A DNA stretch of 54,413 nt from positions 1 to 54,413 of the IMG/VR virus record IMGVR_UViG_3300045454_000116, one strand, 5' to 3'. Shown here piece after piece: positions 33,016 to 40,612 of the stretch; within the stretch, counting starts at the first letter, position 1, and every line of letters begins with the position of its first letter. The notes below the pieces were generated by a model, which was not told the DNA's origin, made no database searches, and saw nothing but the letters and a program-made list of their open reading frames with translations. The translations under genes were made by a program, and so were the position numbers. The DNA is from a virus.

Positions 33016-33657
33016 ATGCTTGCTCTAAGTCCGCAAGTTCTTGGGCTGGTCTGCGCCGGCCCGGTTACAAAGACGTGCAAGCGATGCCGGCGAGAATTGC
33101 CGATCGAGCAGTTCTATCGGGTCCGCTCGAACACTCTGTCGTCCCGCTGCCGTTCTTGCCACGGTGTGGAGGTGCGTCAGTGCGTCATATGCGGGGCAGA
33201 CTTTGAAGGAAGAGCCAGTCGAAAACTCTGTTCGGATCGGTGCAGGAAAGCTTACCGGCCGCAAACCTTCTTGACTTGCCGTTATTGCGGGCGGACGTTT
33301 GGTCCGGTTGATCATCTTGCCCGTGTGTACTGCTCGTATGCCTGCAAAGCCCTGGCGCAGGTCGTTGGCCGTCGGCCGCCCATGCAGTGCAACCGAAAGG
33401 CAAAGACTGCCCAGCGCATTGTTCGCTACCACGTCCAGACCGGCCGACTTCAGCGCCCTGAGCGCTGCTCGTGGTGTGGACGGCAGGGACGCATCGAAGC
33501 CGCGCACGAGAATTACGATCGGCCGCTTGAGGTTCATTGGCTCTGCACCTCGTGCCACCGTAAGTGGGATTGGGCCGATCCGAAGGGAGGCGTGACTGCA
33601 TCGAGCGGACGAGACCTGGAACAGTCGCAGAATGGCGACGCTGAGTATCGAGCGTGA
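33016..33657 (+). CDS. Zinc-finger-rich, HNH-like phage protein
   Basis: 213 residues with at least four CxxC pairs: CKRCRRELP...CRSC; CVICGADF...CSDRCRK; CRYCGRTF...CSYACKA; CSWCGRQG...CTSCHRK. The last block, IEAAHENYDRPLEVHWLCTS followed by CH, resembles the zinc/HNH core of small phage endonuclease-like proteins, although one expected His is replaced (EAAH rather than EAHH). Nuclease activity is therefore uncertain. Its lower GC and isolated position suggest a recently gained gene. Start ATG 33016; a TTG at 33007 would add three residues. Confidence 0.7.
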   Translation: MLALSPQVLGLVCAGPVTKTCKRCRRELPIEQFYRVRSNTLSSRCRSCHGVEVRQCVICGADFEGRASRKLCSDRCRKAYRPQTFLTCRYCGRTFGPVDHLARVYCSYACKALAQVVGRRPPMQCNRKAKTAQRIVRYHVQTGRLQRPERCSWCGRQGRIEAAHENYDRPLEVHWLCTSCHRKWDWADPKGGVTASSGRDLEQSQNGDAEYRA

Positions 33658-33811
33658 GATCGCCCGCTGCGAACGGGAGATGGCCGAAGCAGAAGCGCTG
33701 CTGCGCGCCGGCCATCCGGATGTCGCGGGGCTGTGCCTGGCGCTGCACGACTGGGCGCAAGAACTTCGGATCTTGCAGCGGGAGCGGGAGCAATGGATGA
33801 AAGGATCCTGA
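33632..33811 (+). CDS. Small coiled-coil protein
   Basis: 59 residues, beginning MATLSIEREIARCEREMAEA and ending QREREQWMKGS, almost entirely charged helix. It starts inside the end of the zinc-finger gene and ends inside the start of the next membrane-protein gene (26- and 19-base overlaps), the packing expected of a phage lysis or packaging cassette. No recognised family; a spanin- or chaperone-like role is possible but unsupported. Confidence 0.5.
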   Translation: MATLSIEREIARCEREMAEAEALLRAGHPDVAGLCLALHDWAQELRILQREREQWMKGS

Positions 33812-34047
33812 CGGCCATCGTGCCAGCGATCGGATTGGTTTCAGGTCTGATCGCCGCCTACGTGAGCCTTCAGAACCGGGCGCTGCTGGCCGAGGTGCGC
33901 AAGGAACTGGCCGAGCTCGAGAGCCGCATCATTTTGCGCCTGAACGGTCTGTACCTCCGGAGGGCCGAGGCCGACCTGCGGGAGGCTTTGCTGGAGGAAC
34001 GGATTGAAAGGATCGTACGGCAGAAGAGAGAAACCGCCAACGACTGA
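33793..34047 (+). CDS. Small membrane-anchored coiled-coil protein
   Basis: 84 residues. One N-terminal membrane helix (ILTAIVPAIGLVSGLIAAYV) is followed by a long charged coiled coil (LLAEVRKELAELESRIILRL to the C-terminus). This looks like a phage membrane protein such as a holin- or spanin-type lysis factor, or a tail-length/host-interaction helper. Overlaps the upstream coiled-coil gene by 19 bases and converges on the DUF3489 gene 30 bases downstream. Confidence 0.6.
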   Translation: MDERILTAIVPAIGLVSGLIAAYVSLQNRALLAEVRKELAELESRIILRLNGLYLRRAEADLREALLEERIERIVRQKRETAND

Positions 34048-34077
34048 GGCTGGCGGTGGAAGGTGAAGCGGATGTTG

Positions 34078-34641
34078 CTACTTGGCCGCGATCCGGTACG
34101 CCCGCGCGCCCTCGGGTGTCTTGAGGGACTCGACCGCGAGGCCCATCTTCTTGCCGAGTGCGCCGGACAGGAAGCCGCGGACGCTGTGGGCCTGCCAGTC
34201 GGTGGCGGCCATGATCTGCTTGAGAGTCGCGCCGCCCGGCTGGCGGACCAGCTCAAGGACCTTGGCCTTCTTGCTGCCTTCGCGCGCCCCTTTGGGCCCC
34301 TTGGCGTCGCCTTTCGGCTTGGTCTCCTCGGCAGCCTTGGCCTTCTTCGGCGCGGCAGGGGCTGCCTGTGGCGCGGCGGTGGGCGTCAGGGCTTGGACCG
34401 CCTTCCAGATGCGGACCACTGCCGTTTTGCGGTCGGTGAACTTCTTGACCGGCTTGAGATCACCAAACGGCGGTACGCCGGCGAAGCTGTTCCAAATCTC
34501 GACCAGGCGGTCGATGGGCCAGTTGGCGGCGAGCTTAACAAGCTCTTTCTCGCTGGTGAACCGCGCATGCTCCGCAGGGATTGCGTCCCCGGCGGTGTAG
34601 GCGGTGATGGTGTTGTCGGTGTCGATCGCAAACGTCGTCAT
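34078..34641 (-). CDS. DUF3489 domain protein
   Basis: 187 residues. The C-terminal 70 (KKAKVLELVRQPGGATLKQI, MAATDWQAHSVRGFLSGALG, then KKMGLAVESLKTPEGARAYR) are the DUF3489 domain, a winged-helix-like fold. A lysine/alanine/proline linker (about residues 90-125) joins it to an N-terminal domain (MTTFAIDTDNTITAYTAGDA). DUF3489 genes usually accompany DUF2924 and serine recombinases; here the DUF2924 gene is 31 kb away at the left end. It lies in a short leftward cluster opposed to the flow of late genes, so it could be expressed in the lysogen. Confidence 0.85.
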   Translation of the reverse strand: MTTFAIDTDNTITAYTAGDAIPAEHARFTSEKELVKLAANWPIDRLVEIWNSFAGVPPFGDLKPVKKFTDRKTAVVRIWKAVQALTPTAAPQAAPAAPKKAKAAEETKPKGDAKGPKGAREGSKKAKVLELVRQPGGATLKQIMAATDWQAHSVRGFLSGALGKKMGLAVESLKTPEGARAYRIAAK

Positions 34642-34656
34642 GGTAGTGTTCCTTTC

Positions 34657-34890
34657 CTATCGGTTCATGCCGGCTAGCTTGTCGTCGGCGGTTAGGTGCA
34701 AGTTCTTGTAGTAGCCGCTCGCGACTCTCGCCCACCCGAATGGGGTCGCGAGCTCATGCCGGGCGGCAATCCTGCTGAGTTTCAAGCGGTGGGTGCCGTT
34801 GGGAAACTCCTTCTTGAGGTGGCCCCAGCGGTCGAGCTTCCAGCCGTTGCGCGTGGCCCAGGCGATCAGTTCTTCGCGCGTGATGGCCAT
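34657..34890 (-). CDS. Small hypothetical protein of the leftward cluster
   Basis: 77 residues from ATG 34890 (MAITREELIAWATRNGWKLD) with an AGGAGG Shine-Dalgarno upstream. The body (RWGHLKKEFPNGTHRLKLSR; WARVASGYYKNLHLTADDKL) looks like a small DNA- or RNA-binding alpha/beta domain. It lies 15 bases upstream of the DUF3489 gene and 5 bases downstream of a Cys-rich gene, all leftward. Function unknown. Confidence 0.6.
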   Translation of the reverse strand: MAITREELIAWATRNGWKLDRWGHLKKEFPNGTHRLKLSRIAARHELATPFGWARVASGYYKNLHLTADDKLAGMNR

Positions 34891-34895
34891 CGTGG

Positions 34896-35084
34896 TCAGT
34901 CCTCCTGGCGGCGGTCGACGAGGCCGCTGGCGTCCTCGACCGACTGCCGGATGTCGTTCCAGCAGCCGCGGCAAAACTGGACCTTGTCGAGGAGCAGTCC
35001 CTCGCGGTTGGTCAGCACAAGCTCGCGGTGGATCGGCTTGGCCTCGTCACACAGCGAGCATTCGATGTAGGGTGTCGCGTTCAT
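34896..35084 (-). CDS. Small zinc-finger-like protein of the leftward cluster
   Basis: 62 residues with CSLCDEAKPI and, 26 residues on, CRGCWNDI, a CxxC...CxxC arrangement likely to bind zinc. No known family. Part of the leftward cluster of four small genes. The Shine-Dalgarno AAGGAG lies just upstream of the ATG at 35084. Confidence 0.6.
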   Translation of the reverse strand: MNATPYIECSLCDEAKPIHRELVLTNREGLLLDKVQFCRGCWNDIRQSVEDASGLVDRRQED

Positions 35085-35102
35085 GGTTTGTCTCCTTGCG
35101 GG

Positions 35103-35369
35103 TCAGTACGCGAGGCCCCTGGCGCCGGCCACGCTCCGATCGCCCAAGCCGGCCAGTACGCAGGCCAGTTGCTCGGTGATGCGGCCGAGGTCGCCCGAGT
35201 AGCCCCAGTCGGCGGGCACGGCGGCCTGGCGAGCCTTGTGCTCTTCGAGCCGCATGGCGATGCGGGCGAGCAGATCCTGGGCTTCGGCGTACCGCTCGGC
35301 GTACAGGCGGGCGGCGGTCTGTTGCGTGGTCGATTGCGTTTGGGTGTTCCTCATCGCGACTCCATTCAT
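35103..35369 (-). CDS. Small hypothetical helical protein, first gene of the leftward cluster
   Basis: 88 residues from ATG 35369, or 83 from ATG 35354; both have a purine-rich upstream site. A mainly helical sequence (ARLYAERYAEAQDLLARIAM; RLEEHKARQAAVPADWGYSG). Its start is 57 bases from the terminase small-subunit start on the opposite strand, so both promoters must lie within or near that gap or inside flanking genes. Function unknown. Confidence 0.5.
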   Translation of the reverse strand: MNGVAMRNTQTQSTTQQTAARLYAERYAEAQDLLARIAMRLEEHKARQAAVPADWGYSGDLGRITEQLACVLAGLGDRSVAGARGLAY

Positions 35370-35426
35370 CGCTTCCCTTCCACGGAGAAGCAAGCGAATT
35401 CCGCCATCGAATCGCGAGAAAGTTCC

Positions 35427-35924
35427 ATGCCGCTCATGAGCCTGCGCGCCTACGCCAAGCATCGCGGCGTGAGCCTGGCGGCTGTGCAAAAGGCGATCCA
35501 TTCCGGGCGCATTAGCCCCAACTCCGACGGCCTGATCGATAGCGAACGCGCCGACGCCGAATGGACGGCGAAGACGCGGCCCGGGCAGCGGCGGGCGAAA
35601 ATCGTTCCGCCCACGCAGCCGCCGCCGGCCGAGGCGCCCGGCGGGAGCCTGGATTACTTCCGCGCGCGGGCGATCCGGGAAAGCTACCTGGCGCGGCTCG
35701 CCAAGATCGAGTTCGAGGAGCGCACGGCGAAGCTCGTAAGCCGCGACGAGGTGCAGGTGGCGGCCTTCACCAACGGGCGCACGGTCCGGGACAACCTGCT
35801 GAACATCCCCGACCGCCTGGCGGCGACGCTCGCCGCGGAGACGGACGCCGACCGGGTCCATCACCTGTTGAGCGCCGAGATCCGCAAGGCGCTGGAGGAA
35901 CTGGCGGATGCCCACAGCGGCTGA
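35427..35924 (+). CDS. Terminase small subunit-like DNA-packaging protein
   Basis: 165 residues from ATG 35427 (MPLMSLRAYAKHRGVSLAAV). The N-terminal winged-helix/HTH (YAKHRGVSLAAVQKAIHSGR) and the central helical region (YLARLAKIEFEERTAKLVSR; NLLNIPDRLAATLAAETDAD) match the Nu1/DUF1441-like small terminase subunits that recognise phage DNA and recruit the large subunit. The 3' end overlaps the large-subunit gene by 17 bases, the standard arrangement. First gene of the late operon. Confidence 0.75.
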   Translation: MPLMSLRAYAKHRGVSLAAVQKAIHSGRISPNSDGLIDSERADAEWTAKTRPGQRRAKIVPPTQPPPAEAPGGSLDYFRARAIRESYLARLAKIEFEERTAKLVSRDEVQVAAFTNGRTVRDNLLNIPDRLAATLAAETDADRVHHLLSAEIRKALEELADAHSG

Positions 35925-38901
35925 TGTTTACAGCGACGCCTTCCGCGCCGGGCTCCGGCCGGACCCCGTGCTGACGGTCTCCGAGTGGGCCGACCGTTAC
36001 CGGAAGCTGTCCGGCAAAGCCGCGGCCGAGCCGGGCCCGTGGCGCACGGACCGCACGCCGTATTTGCGCGAGATCATGGACGCGCTGTCGCCGTCGTCTC
36101 CGGTCGAACGCGTCGTGTTCATGAAGGGCAGTCAGATCGGAGGCCCGCTCAGTCTCGACACTCCAGTACCCACTGTGCAGGGTTGGACGACCATGGGCAC
36201 GATCCAGCCCGGGGACCAGGTGTTCGACGAGAACGGCTTCCCGTGTCGAGTGCTCAACGTCTCACCGGTGCTCGTGAACCAGGAGTGTTACCAGATCACG
36301 TTTTCCGATGGCTCGACGATCATCGCTGACGGCAACCATCCCTGGGTCGTCTGGGACGATCTCGGCCGCCGGAAGCGGAGGCTGATCCGAACCACGACCG
36401 CAGTGATGTTCCTGCGGCACAAAGCACGCGGGGGAAAGGCGAACCGATATGCCATCGATGTGGCTGGCCCGCTCATGCTTCCGCAGGTGGACTTGCCAGT
36501 TGATCCGTACCTGCTGGGCTACTGGTTGGGCAACGGGAGTGCAGGCATGAACCACATCACGGTTCATGAGGACGATTACGAGGTCGCGGGGTTGCTCAGC
36601 ACGTGTGGCGTGAAGGTTGAATTCCGGCTGCCCTGGTGGCGCAAAGGCAAAGCTGCGAACATCCTGATCGACGGCGGCCGCAGGCGGCTGCGCGAGGAGG
36701 ACGGATCTTTCGGCCCCGTGGCGGTCGCGGATGGCGAGACCTACTTCATGGGCGCCCTCCGGGATCTTGGGGTCGTACGGAACAAACATATCCCGCCGTG
36801 CTATTTGCGGGCCAGTTTCCCGCAACGATTGGCACTGCTACAGGGGTTGATGGACTCAGACGGTCACATCACCAAGGCCGGGCGCTGTGAGTTTACGACT
36901 CATAGCCCTAAACTCCGGGACGGCGTTTATGAACTTCTGATGACCCTCGGGATCAAGGCGACCATCTACAACCGGGAGGGGCATGAGCGCCTTATCCTCG
37001 GCCGGCCCTGTAGGGTGCGGGACGGTTGGCGGATCTCCTTCATGGTCTACGATGACCTGCCCGTCTTCCGCTTACGCCGCAAATTGGCGCGCCTGACTTC
37101 GCGTGATGGCCGACGCTGTACGGAAACCGAACGCCGCCGCGTGGTGGACATTAGACCGATTCCGTCTGTTCCGGTTCGCTGTATTGCGGTCGATTCGCCG
37201 AGCCATCTGTTTTTGGCTGGTCGGTCCATGATCCCGACTCACAACACAGAAGCCGGCAACAACTGGGTCGGCTACGTGATCCACAAGTCGCCCGGGCCGA
37301 TGATGGTGGTGCAGCCCACGGTCGAGTTGGCCAAGCGGAACTCGAAGCAGCGCATCGATCCGCTAATCGAAGAGAGTGACGTCCTCCGCGAGTTGGTGAA
37401 GAGCCCGCGCTCGCGCGACTCGGGCAATACGGTTCTCTCGAAGGAGTTTCCTGGCGGCGTGCTCGTCATGACCGGCGCCAACAGCGCCGTGGGGCTGCGC
37501 TCGATGGCGGTGCGGTATCTGTTCCTCGACGAGATCGACGCCTATCCGGGCGACGTCGACGGCGAGGGCGATCCGATCAACCTGGCCTTCGCGCGGACGC
37601 GGACATTCTCGCGCCGCAAGGTCTTCATGTGCTCGACGCCGCTCATTACGGGCCTGAGCCGAATCGAGGCGGCGTTCGCCGAAAGCGACCAGCGGCACTA
37701 CTGGGTGCCCTGCCCGCATTGCGGCGAGTTCCAGACGCTCAAATTCGAGCGGCTCCGCTGGCCCAAGGGCGAGCCGCGTAAGGCGGCCTATCACTGCATC
37801 GCGTGTGAGCAGCCGATCTTCAACCATCAGAAGAACACGATGCTCGCGCGCGGCGAGTGGCGGCCCGAGGCCGCCGGCGACGGCCGCACGCGCGGCTATC
37901 ACCTGTCGAGCCTGTACAGCCCGGTCGGCTGGTACTCGTGGGAGCGCGCCGCCGAGGACTGGGAGAAGGCGCAGGGCGACGTCGAGCGGCTGAAGTCGTT
38001 CGTGAATCTCGTGCTCGGGGAATCCTGGCAGGAACGCGGCGATGCGCCCGACTGGCAGCCGCTGTATGACCGGCGCGAGGATTATCCGATCGGCACGGTT
38101 CCGCGGGGCGGGCTGTTTCTCACCGCCGGGGCCGACGTGCAACGGGACCGGATCGAGGTCGAAGTGGTGGCCTGGGGCCGCGGCAAGGAGTCCTGGTCGG
38201 TCGACTACCGGGTGCTCATGGGCGACACGGCGCGGGCCGATGTCTGGCGGCAGCTCGACGCGCTGCTCGACGAGGAGTTTCCTCACGCGAGCGGCGTCCG
38301 GCTGCCGATTCGCGTGCTCTGCGTCGACTCGGGCTTCAACCCGCGCATCACCTATGACTGGGTGCGCCAGCATCCACAGGCCTCCTGGGGACCGGCCGGC
38401 GCGCGCGCGGCGCATCCGAGAACGGCCGTGGCGGTGAAGGGCACGGCGCGGACGGACCGGCTGATTTTGGGCGCCTCGCCAGTGGACTCGAGCAGGCGGC
38501 GCGGCACACGGCTGTGGACGCTCGGAACGCCGGTGGCGAAGTCGGAACTCTACAGCCGACTGCGCCTCGCGCCTCCGACCGAAGAAAGCGGGGAGCCGTT
38601 TCCGGCGGGCTACTGCCACTTCCCGCGCTACGAGGAAGACTACTTCCGGCAGTTGACCGCGGAGAGCCTGGTCAAAGGCCACTGGGTCGTCGCCCCCAAC
38701 CGGCGCAATGAGGCGCTGGACTGCCGGGTCTATGCGCGTGCGGCGGCGTCGATCTACGGCATCGACCGTTTCACCGAGAAGCACTGGCGGGAACTCGAAA
38801 CCCTTTTGCCCGCGCCTGTCACACAACCGGAGCTGGCGGCGCCGCATCAGCCACGCCCGGTGCGCCGCCGGACAGTGACCTCGAACTGGATGAAGCGATG
38901 A
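35908..38901 (+). CDS. Terminase large subunit (GpA family) interrupted by a class 3 intein
   Basis: Precursor of 997 residues; 630 after removal of a 367-residue intein. The GpA-like ATPase has LSPSSPVERVVFMKGSQIGG joined to TEAGNNWVGYVI, i.e. the Walker A region, split by the intein. Walker B is YLFLDEIDAYPGDVDGEG with Asp541/Glu542 (precursor numbering). A zinc-binding pair (CPHCGEFQTL; CIACEQ) follows, and the nuclease Asp807 is in CVDSGFNPR. The enzyme cuts and pumps phage DNA into the procapsid. Unspliced protein should not bind ATP. Starts inside the small-subunit gene and is followed by the gpW-like gene. Confidence 0.95.
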   Translation: MPTAADVYSDAFRAGLRPDPVLTVSEWADRYRKLSGKAAAEPGPWRTDRTPYLREIMDALSPSSPVERVVFMKGSQIGGPLSLDTPVPTVQGWTTMGTIQPGDQVFDENGFPCRVLNVSPVLVNQECYQITFSDGSTIIADGNHPWVVWDDLGRRKRRLIRTTTAVMFLRHKARGGKANRYAIDVAGPLMLPQVDLPVDPYLLGYWLGNGSAGMNHITVHEDDYEVAGLLSTCGVKVEFRLPWWRKGKAANILIDGGRRRLREEDGSFGPVAVADGETYFMGALRDLGVVRNKHIPPCYLRASFPQRLALLQGLMDSDGHITKAGRCEFTTHSPKLRDGVYELLMTLGIKATIYNREGHERLILGRPCRVRDGWRISFMVYDDLPVFRLRRKLARLTSRDGRRCTETERRRVVDIRPIPSVPVRCIAVDSPSHLFLAGRSMIPTHNTEAGNNWVGYVIHKSPGPMMVVQPTVELAKRNSKQRIDPLIEESDVLRELVKSPRSRDSGNTVLSKEFPGGVLVMTGANSAVGLRSMAVRYLFLDEIDAYPGDVDGEGDPINLAFARTRTFSRRKVFMCSTPLITGLSRIEAAFAESDQRHYWVPCPHCGEFQTLKFERLRWPKGEPRKAAYHCIACEQPIFNHQKNTMLARGEWRPEAAGDGRTRGYHLSSLYSPVGWYSWERAAEDWEKAQGDVERLKSFVNLVLGESWQERGDAPDWQPLYDRREDYPIGTVPRGGLFLTAGADVQRDRIEVEVVAWGRGKESWSVDYRVLMGDTARADVWRQLDALLDEEFPHASGVRLPIRVLCVDSGFNPRITYDWVRQHPQASWGPAGARAAHPRTAVAVKGTARTDRLILGASPVDSSRRRGTRLWTLGTPVAKSELYSRLRLAPPTEESGEPFPAGYCHFPRYEEDYFRQLTAESLVKGHWVVAPNRRNEALDCRVYARAAASIYGIDRFTEKHWRELETLLPAPVTQPELAAPHQPRPVRRRTVTSNWMKR
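36145..37245 (+). other. Intein 3, class 3, with LAGLIDADG endonuclease (in the terminase)
   Basis: 367 residues from Pro1 (PLSLDTPVPTVQGW) to terminal His-Asn, with Thr as +1. Residue 1 is not a nucleophile. Instead the class 3 Trp-Cys-Thr set is visible: Trp two residues after the block B His (ADGNHPWVVW), Cys in block F (VRCIAVDSPSHLFLAG) and Thr in PTHN. Endonuclease helices: LLGYWLGNGSAG (its usual first acidic residue replaced by Asn) and LLQGLMDSDGHIT. The altered first helix may impair cutting. GC is lower than in the host gene. Confidence 0.92.
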
Positions 38902-38912
38902 CGCGTTGATCC

Positions 38913-39122
38913 ATGGCCTACTCGCAAGCTCAACTCGAAGCGCTCGAGGCGGCTCTGGCCAGCGGCACGCTGCGTGTGACGTTTGAAGGCCGCAGCCTCG
39001 AGTACCGCAGCGTAGACGAACTGAAGAAAGCGATCGCCGAAGTGAAAGCCGCCATGGCGGCGGCGGATCCGGTTCGGCCGCGCTCGCGCGTGATCCGGAC
39101 CTACACGAGCAAGGGTTTCTGA
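38913..39122 (+). CDS. gpW-like head-tail joining protein
   Basis: 69 residues: AYSQAQLEALEAALASGTLR, then VTFEGRSLEYRSVDELKKAI. This is the gpW fold signature (two helices and a hairpin) found between terminase and portal genes in lambda-like phages. gpW closes the head after packaging and provides the tail-binding surface. It ends on the base where the portal gene starts. Confidence 0.88.
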   Translation: MAYSQAQLEALEAALASGTLRVTFEGRSLEYRSVDELKKAIAEVKAAMAAADPVRPRSRVIRTYTSKGF

Positions 39123-40612
39123 TGGGCTACTGGCGGAATCTCGTGCGGGCGGCGTTCGGGGCGCCGCTTCGGGCGCTTTCAGGTTACGAGGCCGCCGCGA
39201 ACACGCGCCGCACGCAGGGGTGGAATCCTTCAAATGAAGGGATCAACGCGTTGGTGGCCGGCGGTGGCGACGCCCTGCGCGCGCGCTCGCGCGACATGGT
39301 CCGGCGCAACTCGTGGGCCAGCAACGCGGTGGAGAGTTTCGTCGGCAACGCCGTCGGCACAGGCATCAAGCCGCAATCGAAACATCCGGACCCGGCCGTG
39401 AAGCGGCGGCTTCAGGAACTCTGGCTCCGCTGGACCGACGAGGCCGACGTAGCTGGACTGACCGACTTCTACGGGCTCCAGGCGCTGGTGTGCCGCTCGA
39501 CGATCGAAGGCGGCGAGTGCCTGGTACGGTTGCGTGACCGCCGGCCCGAGGACGGGTTGACGGTGCCGCTTCAGCTTCAACTGCTCGAAGCCGAGCACCT
39601 GCCCGCGGCGAAGAACGAGAACCTGCCCAACGGAAACGCGATCCGCGCCGGAATCGAGTTCGACAAGCTTGGCCGCCGCGTGGCCTACCACCTCTACCGC
39701 GAACACCCGGGCGAGAAGCTCACGTTCTTCAACGCCGGAGAGACGACGCGTGTGCCGGCGGAGTCGGTGCTGCACATCTACAAACCTCTCCGTCCCGGTC
39801 AGCATCGCGGGCAGCCGTGGCTCACGCAGGTGCTCGTGAAGCTCCACGAGCTCGACCAGTACGACGACGCCGAGCTGGTCCGCAAGAAGCTGGCGGCAAT
39901 GTTTGCGGCGTTCATCACCGAGAACAACCCCGAGGACCCGGTGATCGGCGCGAAGCCCGGCGAGGGCGAGACGGACGCAAGCGGCGCGCCGCTGGCCGGC
40001 ATCGAGCCGGGCTCGATGGTGAAGCTGCTGCCCGGCGAGGATGTGAAGTTCACCGAGCCGGGCGACGTCGGCGGCATGTACACGGAGTTCATGCGCGTGC
40101 AATTGCGAGCGATCGCCGCGGGCCTAGGCATCACCTACGAGCAGCTCACAGGGGACCTCGAGCGCGTGAACTACTCCTCGATCCGCGCCGGATTGCTCGA
40201 GTTCCGCCGCCGCTGCGAGCAGTTCCAGCACCAGGTGATGGTGTTTCAGTTCTGCCGCCCGGTGTGGCGGGCCTGGATCGAGGCGGCGGCTCTCAGCGGC
40301 GCGATCGATGCCCGCGACTACGCCCGCCGCCCGGAGGCCTACCTCGATGTCGAATGGCGGCCGCCGTCGTGGGCCTGGGTCGATCCGCTCAAGGACATGA
40401 ACGCCGAGGTCACAGCCGTGCGGGCGGGCTTCAAGCCGCGCAGCGCCGTCATCAACGAGATGGGTTACGACGAGGAGGACGTCGACCGGCAGGCCGCCGC
40501 CGACAACGCGCGGGCCGACTCATACGGCAACGTCTACGACTCCGATCCCCGCAAGACCACAAGCAACGGGCAGCGCGTGATCGAAAAGGAACCGGCAACG
40601 GAAATCCCATGA
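39122..40612 (+). CDS. Lambda-family portal protein
   Basis: 496 residues, a usual size for gpB-type portals. RTQGWNPSNEGINALVAGGG, RARSRDMVRRNSWASNAVES, FYGLQALVCRSTIEGGECLV and the AAGLGITYEQLTGDLERVNY stretch are typical of phage_portal_2. It forms the dodecameric ring through which DNA enters the head. The acidic C-terminus lies inside the capsid as in other portals. The stop overlaps the protease gene (ATGA). Confidence 0.95.
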   Translation: MGYWRNLVRAAFGAPLRALSGYEAAANTRRTQGWNPSNEGINALVAGGGDALRARSRDMVRRNSWASNAVESFVGNAVGTGIKPQSKHPDPAVKRRLQELWLRWTDEADVAGLTDFYGLQALVCRSTIEGGECLVRLRDRRPEDGLTVPLQLQLLEAEHLPAAKNENLPNGNAIRAGIEFDKLGRRVAYHLYREHPGEKLTFFNAGETTRVPAESVLHIYKPLRPGQHRGQPWLTQVLVKLHELDQYDDAELVRKKLAAMFAAFITENNPEDPVIGAKPGEGETDASGAPLAGIEPGSMVKLLPGEDVKFTEPGDVGGMYTEFMRVQLRAIAAGLGITYEQLTGDLERVNYSSIRAGLLEFRRRCEQFQHQVMVFQFCRPVWRAWIEAAALSGAIDARDYARRPEAYLDVEWRPPSWAWVDPLKDMNAEVTAVRAGFKPRSAVINEMGYDEEDVDRQAAADNARADSYGNVYDSDPRKTTSNGQRVIEKEPATEIP

